From NCBI RefSeq assembly GCF_000427665.1, contig NZ_KE386572.1, positions 3,782,373 through 3,846,372 of the forward strand: DNA of 64,000 nt, in the 5' to 3' direction. Position numbers and translations under genes: made by a program. This DNA comes from Geminicoccus roseus DSM 18922 (lineage in GTDB: Bacteria > Pseudomonadota > Alphaproteobacteria > Geminicoccales > Geminicoccaceae). The notes beneath the pieces are model-generated. The model saw only the letters and a program-made list of their open reading frames with translations. It did not search any database and was not told the origin of the DNA. Within the stretch, counting starts at the first letter, position 1, and the number at the start of each line of letters is the position of its first letter. Positions 51,950 to 59,595 of the stretch are shown here, piece after piece.

Positions 51950-52172
51950 CCGTTGGTCGGAAATCGATGGGTCCGGCTACTCTCCGGCGGGTACGGACGC
52001 CGGCAAGTCCTGATCAGTGCTGACCGCCTGGCAGGCCAGGTTCCGGTGGAACCCGGATCCGGCTGACGGCGTTTGCACAGCATCGGGCCGGAATGATCAT
52101 TAGGCAGGCATCTGCCGGCTCCCAAGGGAGCTGGCTCGGCTGCTGCCGGCTCCCACAGGATGGAGAATTGCC

Positions 52173-52649
52173 ATGCCGACCAGGTCGCGCAGGACTGTGC
52201 CTGCCATCGCCTCAGCCGTGACAATGATGGTGCTGGGCGCCTGCGCAGGCACGCCGCCACCCGACGATGCGATGGCCACCGCCCGATTGGCCGTACAGCG
52301 TGCCGAGGCCAGCGAGGCCCCGCGCGAGGCGCCGTTGGAACTGCAGGAAGCGCGCGACAAGCTCACCGAGGCGGAGAAGGCGCTCACCGCCGAGGAATAT
52401 GCGAGCGCGCGCCGGTTGGCACAGGAGGCCGCCGCGGACGCCGCTTATGCCGAGGCCCAGGCCGAGCGGGCCGTCGCGCAGCGTAACCGGGAACAGGTGG
52501 AAACCGCCATCGATGCGCTGGCGCCTGGGGGCTCGGCGGTGACGACGTCGGCACCGGCCGGATCCGCGCCCCCCGCGGCTGCGCAGGACCCGTCCGCGCC
52601 CATCGCCACCACGCCGCTTGCCACCCCGGCCACCGGAGGGACCCAGTGA
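52173..52649 (+). CDS. DUF4398-like lipoprotein
   Basis: 158 residues. A lipoprotein signal ends at a lipobox 'VLGACAG' (Cys24). The mature part is a DUF4398-type helical hairpin ('ARLAVQRAEASEAPREAPLE', 'AREKL'-like 'ARDKLTEAEKALTAEEYASA') and an Ala/Pro/Thr-rich tail. Likely tethered in the outer membrane as a periplasmic coiled coil. It overlaps the OmpA gene by one base. Confidence 0.8.
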   Translation: MPTRSRRTVPAIASAVTMMVLGACAGTPPPDDAMATARLAVQRAEASEAPREAPLELQEARDKLTEAEKALTAEEYASARRLAQEAAADAAYAEAQAERAVAQRNREQVETAIDALAPGGSAVTTSAPAGSAPPAAAQDPSAPIATTPLATPATGGTQ

Positions 52650-53395
52650 TGCGTTCCATCAGGACCGCGACCCTGCTGGCATGCAGCGCCCTGGCGCTTG
52701 CCGCCTGCGCCACGCCCACCAGCCCGAACGTCGAGCAGGCTCGGGCGGCGGTGGCGGAGGCCCGCGCGAACCCGGACGTGGTGAGCTATGCGCGGCCGGA
52801 GCTCAGTGCTGCCGAGGAGGCGCTGGCCCGCAGTGAGCGGGCGCTCAGCGAGGAAGGCGAGGTCGAGGAGGCCGACTCCCTCGCCTATGTCGCGACCCGG
52901 CGTGCGGCCACCGCCACGGAGCTGGCTGCGGCGCGCGCCGACATCGAGGCAGTGCAGGGAGCCGGCGAGGCCCGCGAGCGCGCCATCCGGCAGACCCTGG
53001 AGCAGCGCCTGGCCGAGCTGCAGACCGAGCGGACCGACCGCGGCCTCGTGGTGAACATGGAAGGCGACGTGCTCTTCCCGGTGGACCAGGCGCGGCTGAG
53101 CCCGGGTGGGCTGCGCGAGGTGGACCGGCTCGCCGCTGCCCTGCGCGACTTTCCCGAAGCACATGCGATCATCGAGGGCCATACCGACAGCACCGGCTCG
53201 GACAGCTACAATCTCGATCTGTCCGAGCGCCGGGCCGAGGCGGTGCGTACCGAGCTGATCGCCGCCGGTATCGACCCGTCCCGGCTGGCCGCGCGCGGCC
53301 TGGGTGAGGACTATCCCAAGGCGCCGAACGACACAGCCGCCGGCCGGCAGGAGAACCGCCGCGTCGATGTGATCGTGCAGGAAGGCGGGGCGTGA
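52649..53395 (+). CDS. DUF4398-OmpA domain lipoprotein
   Basis: 248 residues. Lipobox 'LALAACATP' (Cys19 or so) is followed by the same helical DUF4398 type region as in the upstream gene. An OmpA peptidoglycan-binding domain closes the protein ('DVLFPVDQARLSPGGLREVD', 'IIEGHTDSTGSDSYNLDLSE', 'GLGEDYPKAPNDTAAGRQEN'). It probably links the outer membrane to peptidoglycan. Start ATG 52649 behind GGAGGG, overlapping the DUF4398 stop. Confidence 0.9.
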   Translation: MRSIRTATLLACSALALAACATPTSPNVEQARAAVAEARANPDVVSYARPELSAAEEALARSERALSEEGEVEEADSLAYVATRRAATATELAAARADIEAVQGAGEARERAIRQTLEQRLAELQTERTDRGLVVNMEGDVLFPVDQARLSPGGLREVDRLAAALRDFPEAHAIIEGHTDSTGSDSYNLDLSERRAEAVRTELIAAGIDPSRLAARGLGEDYPKAPNDTAAGRQENRRVDVIVQEGGA

Positions 53396-53448
53396 CCTTG
53401 CCTTCGTGACTCTCCGCCACTGACACCGCCATCCTGCGCCGGTCGGCC

Positions 53449-55698
53449 TCAGGCCGCCGGCCGCCACGCCAGGAGCCGCATCGCGTTGGCCGTCACCAGC
53501 ACGGTGGCCCCGGTATCCGCCAGGATCGCCGGCCACAGCCCGGTGACGCCCAGCACGGTGGTCGCCAGGAACACCGCCTTGAGCCCGAGGGCCATCGTGA
53601 TGTTCTGGGTGATGTTGGCCATGGCGCTGCGCGACAGGCCGATCATCGCGGCCACGTCGCCGACCCGGCCGTGCAGCACCGCCGCGTCCGCCGTCTCCAG
53701 CGCCACGTCGGTGCCGCCGCCCATGGCGATGCCGACATCGGCGGTCGCGAGCGCCGGGGCGTCGTTGATGCCGTCGCCGACCTTGGCGACCTTGCACCCG
53801 CCCTGCTGCAGCGCCGCCACGATCCGCCGCTTGTCGTCGGGCAGCAGTTCCGCCTGCACCTCGATGCCGAGCTCCTGGCCGACCGCATCCGCGGCGCGCC
53901 GGTTGTCGCCGGTCAGCATCACCGCCCGGACCCCCGCCCGGTGCAGGGCCGCCAGGCCAGACTTGGCATCGGCGCGCGGCTGGTCGCTCATGGCGATCAG
54001 CCCGGCCACCGCCCCGTCGGTCACCAGCACCGCCACGGTCTTGCCCGCCTCGTTCAGCGCGTCGATCCGCGCCGACACCTGCGCGTCCATCGCCACCAGC
54101 TCCCGCGCCATCCGCGGCGAGCCCAGGAACAGGCCTAGCCCGTCGACGCTGCCCATGACCCCCTTGCCGTTCAGCGCCCGGCCGCCCTCCACGGCAGGCA
54201 GGTCCTGCCCGGCCGCCCGCTCCCCGATCGCGCGCGCCAGCGGGTGGCTGGATCCGGCTTCCAGGGCGGCGGCGAGCCGGAGCACCCGGTCGGCGTCCAG
54301 CGCGATCCCGATCACGTCGGTGACCTCCGGCCGGCCCCGGGTGAGCGTGCCGGTCTTGTCGAAGGCGACGGTGTCGACCCGCCCGACCTGCTCCAGCACC
54401 GCGCCGCCCTTGAGCAGGAGGCCGCGCCTGGCCCCGGCGCTGAGCGCTGCCGCGATCGCGGCCGGGGTCGAGATCACCAGCGCGCAGGGGCAGCCGATCA
54501 GCAGGATCGCTAGGCCCTTGTAGATCCACTCCTGCCAATCCTCTCCACCGAACAGCGGCGGCAGCACGGCGACCAGCGCCGCCACCGCCACCACGCCCGG
54601 CGTGTACCAGCGCGAGAAGCGCTGGATAAACCGCTCGGTCGGCGCCTTCTTCTCCTGGGCCTCCTCCACCAGCTTCACGATCCGGGCGATGGTGTTGTCG
54701 GCGGCTGTCGCGGTGACCTCGATGCGCAGCACCGAGCCGCCGTTGACCGTGCCGGCGAACACCTGGTCGCCCGGCTCCTTGGGCTTCGGCACGCTCTCGC
54801 CGGTGACCGGCGCCTCGTCGATCTCGCCGCTGCCGGACAGGACCAGCCCGTCGGCCGCCACCCGGTCGCCCGGCCGCACCTGCACGACCGAACCCACGGC
54901 CAGGCGCTCGACCGGTACCTCCCGGAACGTGCCGCCCGGCCCCTCGACCCGCGCGGTGGCGGGAACCAAGCTGGCGAGCCCCTGGATGCTGGCGCGCGCC
55001 CGGCCGGCCGCCACGCCCTCCAGCAGTTCGCCGACCATGAACAGGAACACCACCGCGGCCGCCTCCTCGGCCGCGCCGATCAGGACCGCACCGATCGCGG
55101 CGATGGTCATCAGCATTTCGATCGAGAACGGCGTCCCGGTGACCGCCGCGGCGAACGCCCGGCGCGCGATCGGCACCAGCCCCACCAGCATGGCCGGAAT
55201 GAAGATCCAGCCTGCCACCGCCGGGACCAGCCAGGCCAGCAGGAACGCCGCCAGGAAAGCCAGCCCGGCGCCCGCGGTCAGGATCGCCCGGCGCTGCTTC
55301 CACCATGGCCCCTCGGCCAGGCCACCGTCGTGCCCATGGTCGTGCCCATGGTCATGCCCATGGTCATGCATTGCCGCCTCGGCCTGGACGGCATGCGGCC
55401 GGTCGCCGCCGGCGGCTGCATCGCCATGCCCGCAGCATCCACCGCAGGCCCTGTCCGGTCCGCCGGATGCCTCGCCCAGGGCGGACGCCCGGAAGCCCAG
55501 CCGGGTCACCTGCCGGACGATCGCCTCGGCGAGCGTCGCGGCCCCGGCATGGGTCACCGTCATCGTACCGGCGGTCACCGAAACGCTGACATCCTCGACG
55601 CCCTCCACCCGGCGCACCGCCGTGTCGATCTTCTGGGCGCAGGACGCGCAGTCCATTCCCTGGACGCGGAAGCGGCTCTGGGCGGCTGGGGCGGGCAT
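53449..55698 (-). CDS. zntA: Zn/Cd/Pb-type P1B ATPase (ZntA-like)
   Basis: 749 residues. An N-terminal HMA domain ('VQGMDCASCAQKID') is followed by Cys- and His-rich linkers. The transmembrane 'GCPCAL' ion motif, phosphorylation site 'AFDKTGTLTRG', hinge 'KVGDGINDAPALATAD' and a C-terminal Asp in 'LADTGATVLVTANAMRL' are present; the last is the ZntA-type zinc ligand. It exports Zn2+, Cd2+ or Pb2+ from the cytoplasm. Start ATG 55698 is favoured over GTG 55722 because AAGGAG lies 6 nt upstream. It is divergent from a MerR gene. Confidence 0.95.
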   Translation of the reverse strand: MPAPAAQSRFRVQGMDCASCAQKIDTAVRRVEGVEDVSVSVTAGTMTVTHAGAATLAEAIVRQVTRLGFRASALGEASGGPDRACGGCCGHGDAAAGGDRPHAVQAEAAMHDHGHDHGHDHGHDGGLAEGPWWKQRRAILTAGAGLAFLAAFLLAWLVPAVAGWIFIPAMLVGLVPIARRAFAAAVTGTPFSIEMLMTIAAIGAVLIGAAEEAAAVVFLFMVGELLEGVAAGRARASIQGLASLVPATARVEGPGGTFREVPVERLAVGSVVQVRPGDRVAADGLVLSGSGEIDEAPVTGESVPKPKEPGDQVFAGTVNGGSVLRIEVTATAADNTIARIVKLVEEAQEKKAPTERFIQRFSRWYTPGVVAVAALVAVLPPLFGGEDWQEWIYKGLAILLIGCPCALVISTPAAIAAALSAGARRGLLLKGGAVLEQVGRVDTVAFDKTGTLTRGRPEVTDVIGIALDADRVLRLAAALEAGSSHPLARAIGERAAGQDLPAVEGGRALNGKGVMGSVDGLGLFLGSPRMARELVAMDAQVSARIDALNEAGKTVAVLVTDGAVAGLIAMSDQPRADAKSGLAALHRAGVRAVMLTGDNRRAADAVGQELGIEVQAELLPDDKRRIVAALQQGGCKVAKVGDGINDAPALATADVGIAMGGGTDVALETADAAVLHGRVGDVAAMIGLSRSAMANITQNITMALGLKAVFLATTVLGVTGLWPAILADTGATVLVTANAMRLLAWRPAA
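55327..55368. repeat. 12-bp tandem repeat coding for the HDHG linker
   Basis: Three full 12-nt units GTCRTGCCCATG (R = G or A) and a partial fourth encode repeating His-Asp-His-Gly in the ATPase N-terminal linker. The unit count may vary between strains, altering zinc buffering. It is coding DNA, not CRISPR. Confidence 0.85.
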
Positions 55699-55727
55699 GC
55701 GGGACTCCTTGTGACGCGGCACCCCGG

Positions 55728-55758
55728 ACCATAACTTCTCTAGCGGCTAGAGGAGCAA
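55728..55758 (-). promoter_or_regulatory. MerR-type zntA promoter with 19-bp spacer
   Basis: Minus strand TTGCTC (-35, 55758-55753), 19-nt spacer, TATGGT (-10, 55733-55728). The spacer contains the dyad CTCTAG-CGG-CTAGAG (55738-55752). An over-long spacer with a central dyad is the hallmark of promoters untwisted by metal-bound MerR proteins. Confidence 0.85.
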
Positions 55759-55765
55759 ACGGAAA

Positions 55766-56188
55766 ATGACGGCGCTTTCGATCGGCGAAGTGTCCCGCCG
55801 GACCAGCGTGAAGATCCCGACCATCCGCTTCTACGAGCAGATCGGCCTGCTGCCGTCGCCGCCGCGCAGCGACGGCAACCGGCGCCGCTATGGCGAGGAG
55901 GACGTCCGCCGGCTGGCCTTCATCCGCCATGCCCGCGAGCTGGGCTTCGAGGTCGACGACATCCGCGAGCTCCTGAGCATGACCGCCCAGCCGAACAGGT
56001 CCTGCCACGAGGCGGACAGCATCGCGCGCCGCCACCTGGACGAGATCGAGCAGCGGATCCTGCGCCTGACCGCGCTGCGCGGCGAGTTGCAGCGCATGGT
56101 CGCCGAATGTGGCCATGGCCGGGTCTGCGACTGCCGGGTCATCCAGGTCCTGGCCGACCACGGCCACTGCACCCACGAGCAGCATTGA
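55766..56188 (+). CDS. MerR-family metal-responsive activator (ZntR/CadR type)
   Basis: 140 residues. 'SIGEVSRRTSVKIPTIRFYE' is the winged helix, 'LRFI'-like 'RRLAFIRHARELGFEVDDIR' the second helix, and a long dimer helix follows. Likely metal ligands are Cys in 'NRSCHEADS' and the Cys/His cluster 'ECGHGRVCDC' and 'HGHCTHEQH'. It activates zntA and probably itself. Confidence 0.9.
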   Translation: MTALSIGEVSRRTSVKIPTIRFYEQIGLLPSPPRSDGNRRRYGEEDVRRLAFIRHARELGFEVDDIRELLSMTAQPNRSCHEADSIARRHLDEIEQRILRLTALRGELQRMVAECGHGRVCDCRVIQVLADHGHCTHEQH

Positions 56189-56949
56189 GGACTTCTCGTA
56201 GGACGGCGGTGGGCAGGGCCAGGATGGTGTCACAGACATAGTTCCCGGATCTCTTGGCCGGATGACCGTAAAGCGGGCATGACGATTGGCAGCGTTCAAG
56301 GCGCCGCTGCACGTCAGGAATGGGCAGTGGCTGGTGAAGCGGCTTCTCCTGGCAGAAGCATCCGGTCGATGAGCCTGGAGCGGCGACGGCGGGTGATCGA
56401 CCCGGCCCGTCCAAGGCTGTCGATCCTGCGCCTGTGCGCGTTGTGTTCGATCGATCGCCCTACCGTTCCTGGAGACGCCCACGCGCCAATCTCCAGTTCG
56501 GCAAAGCGCCCATTCTTCGAGACATGCGCTGCACCTTCAGGTGGCCGTGCCCGCTGCCCGGCAGTGGCAAGCCCGGGAGGGCTTTCGCACAGGCCGCCCA
56601 GGATCTGATTGAGCGGCAGGAGGGTCGCGTCGCCGGAATGCAACGGCCACCGCCGCCTCCACCTCGGCCAGGACAACAAGCCATAGGGTCGCGATGATCC
56701 CCTTGGCTGATCGTTGGCGGTGGCCCGCCGCCATCGCTTGGTGACGGCCGTCGGATCCGGTCCGTACCGGCTGGCCAAGGTCCCGGTCATTTCTTGCGTC
56801 ACGCCAAGGACGGCGGAATGGCGGTGGCCGGCGCGGCCAGGGCATCATGGCGCATCCTTCCCGAGGGGCCTGGACGCCGACGTGCTGGCTGCAGCAAGTG
56901 TTCTTGTTGCGGTGCGCGCGGTCAGGGGCCGGGAGAAGGGTGCAGCGCC
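56189..56949. other. non-coding region with IS remnant upstream of aac(3)
   Basis: 761 nt without an intact gene. The stretch 56521-56811 is a transposase remnant (separate entry). I see no recognisable coding sequence in 56189-56520 or 56812-56949, and no tRNA or clear attachment site. Confidence 0.6.
56521..56811 (-). pseudogene. IS481-type transposase remnant (5' part)
   Basis: The minus strand reads 'LASRYGPDPTAVTKRWRRAT', the HTH of IS481-type transposases. It shifts frame to 'VLAEVEAAVAVAFRR' and back to 'ATLLPLNQILGGLCESPPGL'. Pieced together these follow the canonical order 'LAxRYG-VAKWRKR', 'EEEAxIVAFRR', 'TLLPLxxxLxAL'. At least two frameshifts, and no DDE catalytic domain is found. 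It lies just upstream of the aac(3) gene. Confidence 0.65.
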
Positions 56950-57834
56950 GTGCACACGGAAGAGTCGATCGCAAGAAACCTCCGCGACCTGGGCATCCTG
57001 GCCGGCGACCTGGTGATGGTGCACGCCTCCTTGAAGGCGCTGGGCCCGGTCGAGGGAGGTGCGGCGACCGTGCTGGCCTGCCTGCTCCAGGCGGTGGGGC
57101 CCGCCGGCACGCTGATGGGATATGCCTCCTGGGACCGCTCGCCCTACGAGGAAACCCTCGACGGTGCGCGGCTGGACGAGGCGTCGCGCCGGTCCTGGCC
57201 GGGGTTCGACCCGGCAACCTCCGGGACCTATCGCGGGTTCGGCCTGCTCAACCAGTTCCTGGCCGAACATCCCGGAGCCCGGCGCAGCGCCCATCCGGAT
57301 GCCTCGATGGTCGCGGTCGGCCCGCTCGCCCAGGCCCTGACCGAGCCGCACGAGCTGGGGCAGGCGCTTGGCGAAGGCTCGCCCCTGGAGCGCTTCGTCC
57401 GCCTCGGCGGGAAGATCCTGCTCCTGGGCGCGCCGCTCGATGCCGTCACCGCCCTGCACTACGCCGAGGCGATCGCCAACATCCCCGACAAGCGCCGCGT
57501 GACCTACGAGATGCCGATCCGGGGCAAGGATGGGCAGGTCGCCTGGGAGAGGTGCGAGGACTTCGATTCCAACGGCATTCTCGACTGCTACGCCGCCGAA
57601 GGAAGGCCGGACGCGGTCGAGACAATCGCCCGCGCCTATGTCCGGCTGGGCCGCCACCAAGAGGGCTTCGTCGCCTCGGCGCGCTGCCGGCTGCTCGATG
57701 CGCGGGATGTCGTGGCGTTCGGGGTCGCCTATCTCGAGCGGCATCATGGCGCCGCCGTGCCCGAGGCGAGGAAGCCAGCGGACCTGTCCCGTGCCGGCCG
57801 CGCCAGGGCCCCCAAGGGAGGTGCTCGGCCATGA
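56950..57834 (+). CDS. aminoglycoside N(3)-acetyltransferase
   Basis: 294 residues starting GTG ('VHTEESIARNLRDLG'), which aligns with the MHT start of class II/III AAC(3) enzymes. Highly typical segments are 'LVMVHASLKALGPVEGGAAT', 'MGYASWDRSPYEETLDGARL', 'RRSAHPDASMVAVGPLAQAL' and 'ILLLGAPLDAVTALHYAEA'. The family transfers acetyl from acetyl-CoA to the 3-amino group of gentamicin, tobramycin and relatives. All visible family motifs are intact, so the gene looks functional, though the drug range is not predictable. The next gene overlaps by ATGA. Confidence 0.93.
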   Translation: MHTEESIARNLRDLGILAGDLVMVHASLKALGPVEGGAATVLACLLQAVGPAGTLMGYASWDRSPYEETLDGARLDEASRRSWPGFDPATSGTYRGFGLLNQFLAEHPGARRSAHPDASMVAVGPLAQALTEPHELGQALGEGSPLERFVRLGGKILLLGAPLDAVTALHYAEAIANIPDKRRVTYEMPIRGKDGQVAWERCEDFDSNGILDCYAAEGRPDAVETIARAYVRLGRHQEGFVASARCRLLDARDVVAFGVAYLERHHGAAVPEARKPADLSRAGRARAPKGGARP

Positions 57835-58391
57835 TCATCTGGATCAACGGCCCGTTCGGCGCCGGCAAGACCACGCTTGCCCGGAAACTCCAGGAACGGC
57901 GGCCGGCCTTCCTGATCCTCGATCCCGAGGAGATCGGCTTCGTGGTGAAGGCGACCGTGCCCCGTTCCGCGAGCGGCGACTACCAGGACCTGCCGGTTTG
58001 GCGGAGTCTGACCATCGCCGCGCTGGCCGAGATCCGCCGGCACTACCCGCAGGACATCCTCGTGCCGATGACGGTGGTGCGGCCGGACTATCTGGACGAA
58101 CTCCTGGCCGGCGCCAGGGCCGTGGACGACCGCCTGGTCCACGTCTTCCTGCATCTCGACGCCAGCCTGCTGCGCGCCCGGATCCAGCGCCAGGCCATGC
58201 ACCCGGACCCGGTGCGCAACGCCCAGATCCAGCAGTGGCGGACATCGAACATCGACCGCTGCCTGACCGCCAGGGCGCGGATGCCGCCGGACACGTTGTT
58301 CCTCGACAGCGGGATCCACGACCCCGATGACCTTGCCGGCATCATCCTGGACAAGCTCGCCCACGCTCCGCCGCAATGCCGTGGGCGGTGA
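57831..58391 (+). CDS. TmrB-like P-loop ATPase (putative antibiotic resistance)
   Basis: 186 residues. 'MIIWINGPFGAGKTTLARKL' is Walker A, very like the start of the tunicamycin-resistance protein TmrB of Bacillus. 'ILDPEEIGFVVKATVP', 'YQDLPVWRSLTIAAL' and 'ILVPMTVVRPDYLDE' continue the resemblance. Some related proteins are small-molecule kinases. It is coupled to the aac(3) gene (ATGA). The last 7-8 residues ('PPQCRGR') come from DNA that reads as a transposase on the other strand, so the natural C-terminus was probably replaced by the insertion. Confidence 0.8.
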   Translation: MIIWINGPFGAGKTTLARKLQERRPAFLILDPEEIGFVVKATVPRSASGDYQDLPVWRSLTIAALAEIRRHYPQDILVPMTVVRPDYLDELLAGARAVDDRLVHVFLHLDASLLRARIQRQAMHPDPVRNAQIQQWRTSNIDRCLTARARMPPDTLFLDSGIHDPDDLAGIILDKLAHAPPQCRGR

Positions 58392-58998
58392 GCCAGGCGA
58401 GGACGCGGGAAAGGAAGGCGAGCGCGCGCTCGTTGCCTTCGCTGGGTAGCCGTTCCGTCTAGGCGAGGTGTCAGGCGTCATCGACGGCAACAGGGGGACG
58501 GTCCCAGCCGATGCCGCGGTTGCGCCCCATGCCGGCATGGCGGCCCGCTGGGCGGTGCGTCACGCCTGTGCTGCGGCCGAGCTTCCTGGTGTCAAGTTGG
58601 ATCAGCCCGCTTGGCCTCGCGCGCCTGCAGCGGAGGATCGCCCGGGGTGGATCCAGGGCTGCCAGCCGCCCAGGGCCGTGGCGGCACGACACCGGCCGTC
58701 GAGTGGGTGCCCCAGGCGGCTTGCCATGGCCGGACCCGTCAGCCGTTCGCGCCGCAGTGCCACGACCTGAGCCTCTGCCTCCGTGTCCAGGCGGGCCGGG
58801 CGGCGGTGCGGCCGGGAGGCGCAGCCCCGCAGCACCGCCTCACCCCCTCGACATGGCGGTCGCGCCCCTTGCGGACGATGCGTTCCAAGACGCCAAAGCG
58901 CGGCCGCGACTGCAAAAAACCGTCCAGCCCTCCGCCAACCGCCCCACGAGCAGCCTTCGACGATGCGGCGTCGTGCGCGCCTTTGGATGAACCTCCAT
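58362..58998 (-). pseudogene. second IS481-family transposase remnant
   Basis: Segments in three frames follow the IS481 order: 'MEVHPKARTTPHRRRLLV' (from 58998), 'VALRRERLTGPAMASRLGHP', 'GRLAALDPPRAILRCRRARP' with 'LIQLDTRKLGRSTGVTHR', and 'GRNRGIGWDRPPVAVDDA' with the first catalytic Asp. The last frame then has TGA (58473-58471) and TAG (58461-58459) before 'TERLPSEGNERALAFLSRVL' and 'AWLTAHGIAAER'. Frameshifts plus two nonsense codons and loss of the remaining DDE residues make it dead. It belongs to another subgroup than the remnant near 56.6 kb. Confidence 0.82.
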
Positions 58999-59017
58999 CC
59001 GGCGCTCCCGGTCGAGT

Positions 59018-59045
59018 AGGGAGGCTGTGGCAACACAGCCTCCCT
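59018..59045. repeat. 12-bp hairpin with GCAA tetraloop
   Basis: AGGGAGGCTGTG (59018-59029) and CACAGCCTCCCT (59034-59045) are perfectly complementary around a GNRA-type GCAA loop. It sits 20 nt upstream of the start of the dead transposase. It could be an old terminator, an element end or a structured RNA; no U-tract follows. Confidence 0.6.
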
Positions 59046-59595
59046 CCCTGGCCTCGGGGGGCAACCTCCATGGCAGCGACAGCTAGGTCCCCGGGTCGAG
59101 CTGGCCGGCCTCCGCTCGGTTCCGCCGGGCCGGGGGCGGCTGCGTGTCCGTGCGGTCGGCGTGGATCCTGCCCGAAGGCGCCGGAACGATCTGCGTCCAT
59201 GATTGAGCAGCCGTCCGGTTGCCCTGAAGCGTTCGATCGAGCAAGGACCGGAGGACGGGAAGCGGCGATGGGGCCGCCAGCATGCTGCCGCTGGGCCCGG
59301 TCTGCTCTGTCCGCGGACATGGTGAGCGTCTCAGGAAGCCGTGGGGACTTCCGAGCCGGACAAGAGGGAGCACGAACTCCTTCAGGGGAATGCTGGCATC
59401 TCAGGTGACTTTATTCGGTGTTTCCGGAGAATTTAAAGCATCTTGTCAGAACCTCGGTCCGCATGTTCCGGTGCGCCCGCGCCTTCGGGGAAAAGAGGGG
59501 CCGGTCGACACCTGGCCTGGCGGGGCGCCGCCTGGCTGGTGCCGCCCGGCAGGAAACGGCCCCGCCGGGACAAGCCGGGCGGGAGGGGAGGAAGC
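59046..59595. other. region without recognised gene before the M28 peptidase
   Basis: 550 nt. No reading frame here resembles a known protein. A locally AT-richer patch at about 59408-59450 (TTTATTCGG, AATTTAAAGCATC) is the likeliest place for a promoter of the peptidase gene. Confidence 0.4.

Noticed and set aside
55327-55368. CRISPR-like short repeats
   Set aside because: Units are 12 bp, contiguous and in frame within the ATPase gene; no spacers.
56189-56520. Continuation of the first IS relic through its DDE domain
   Set aside because: No frame shows the expected D-D-E segments, so the remnant was limited to the clearly matching part.
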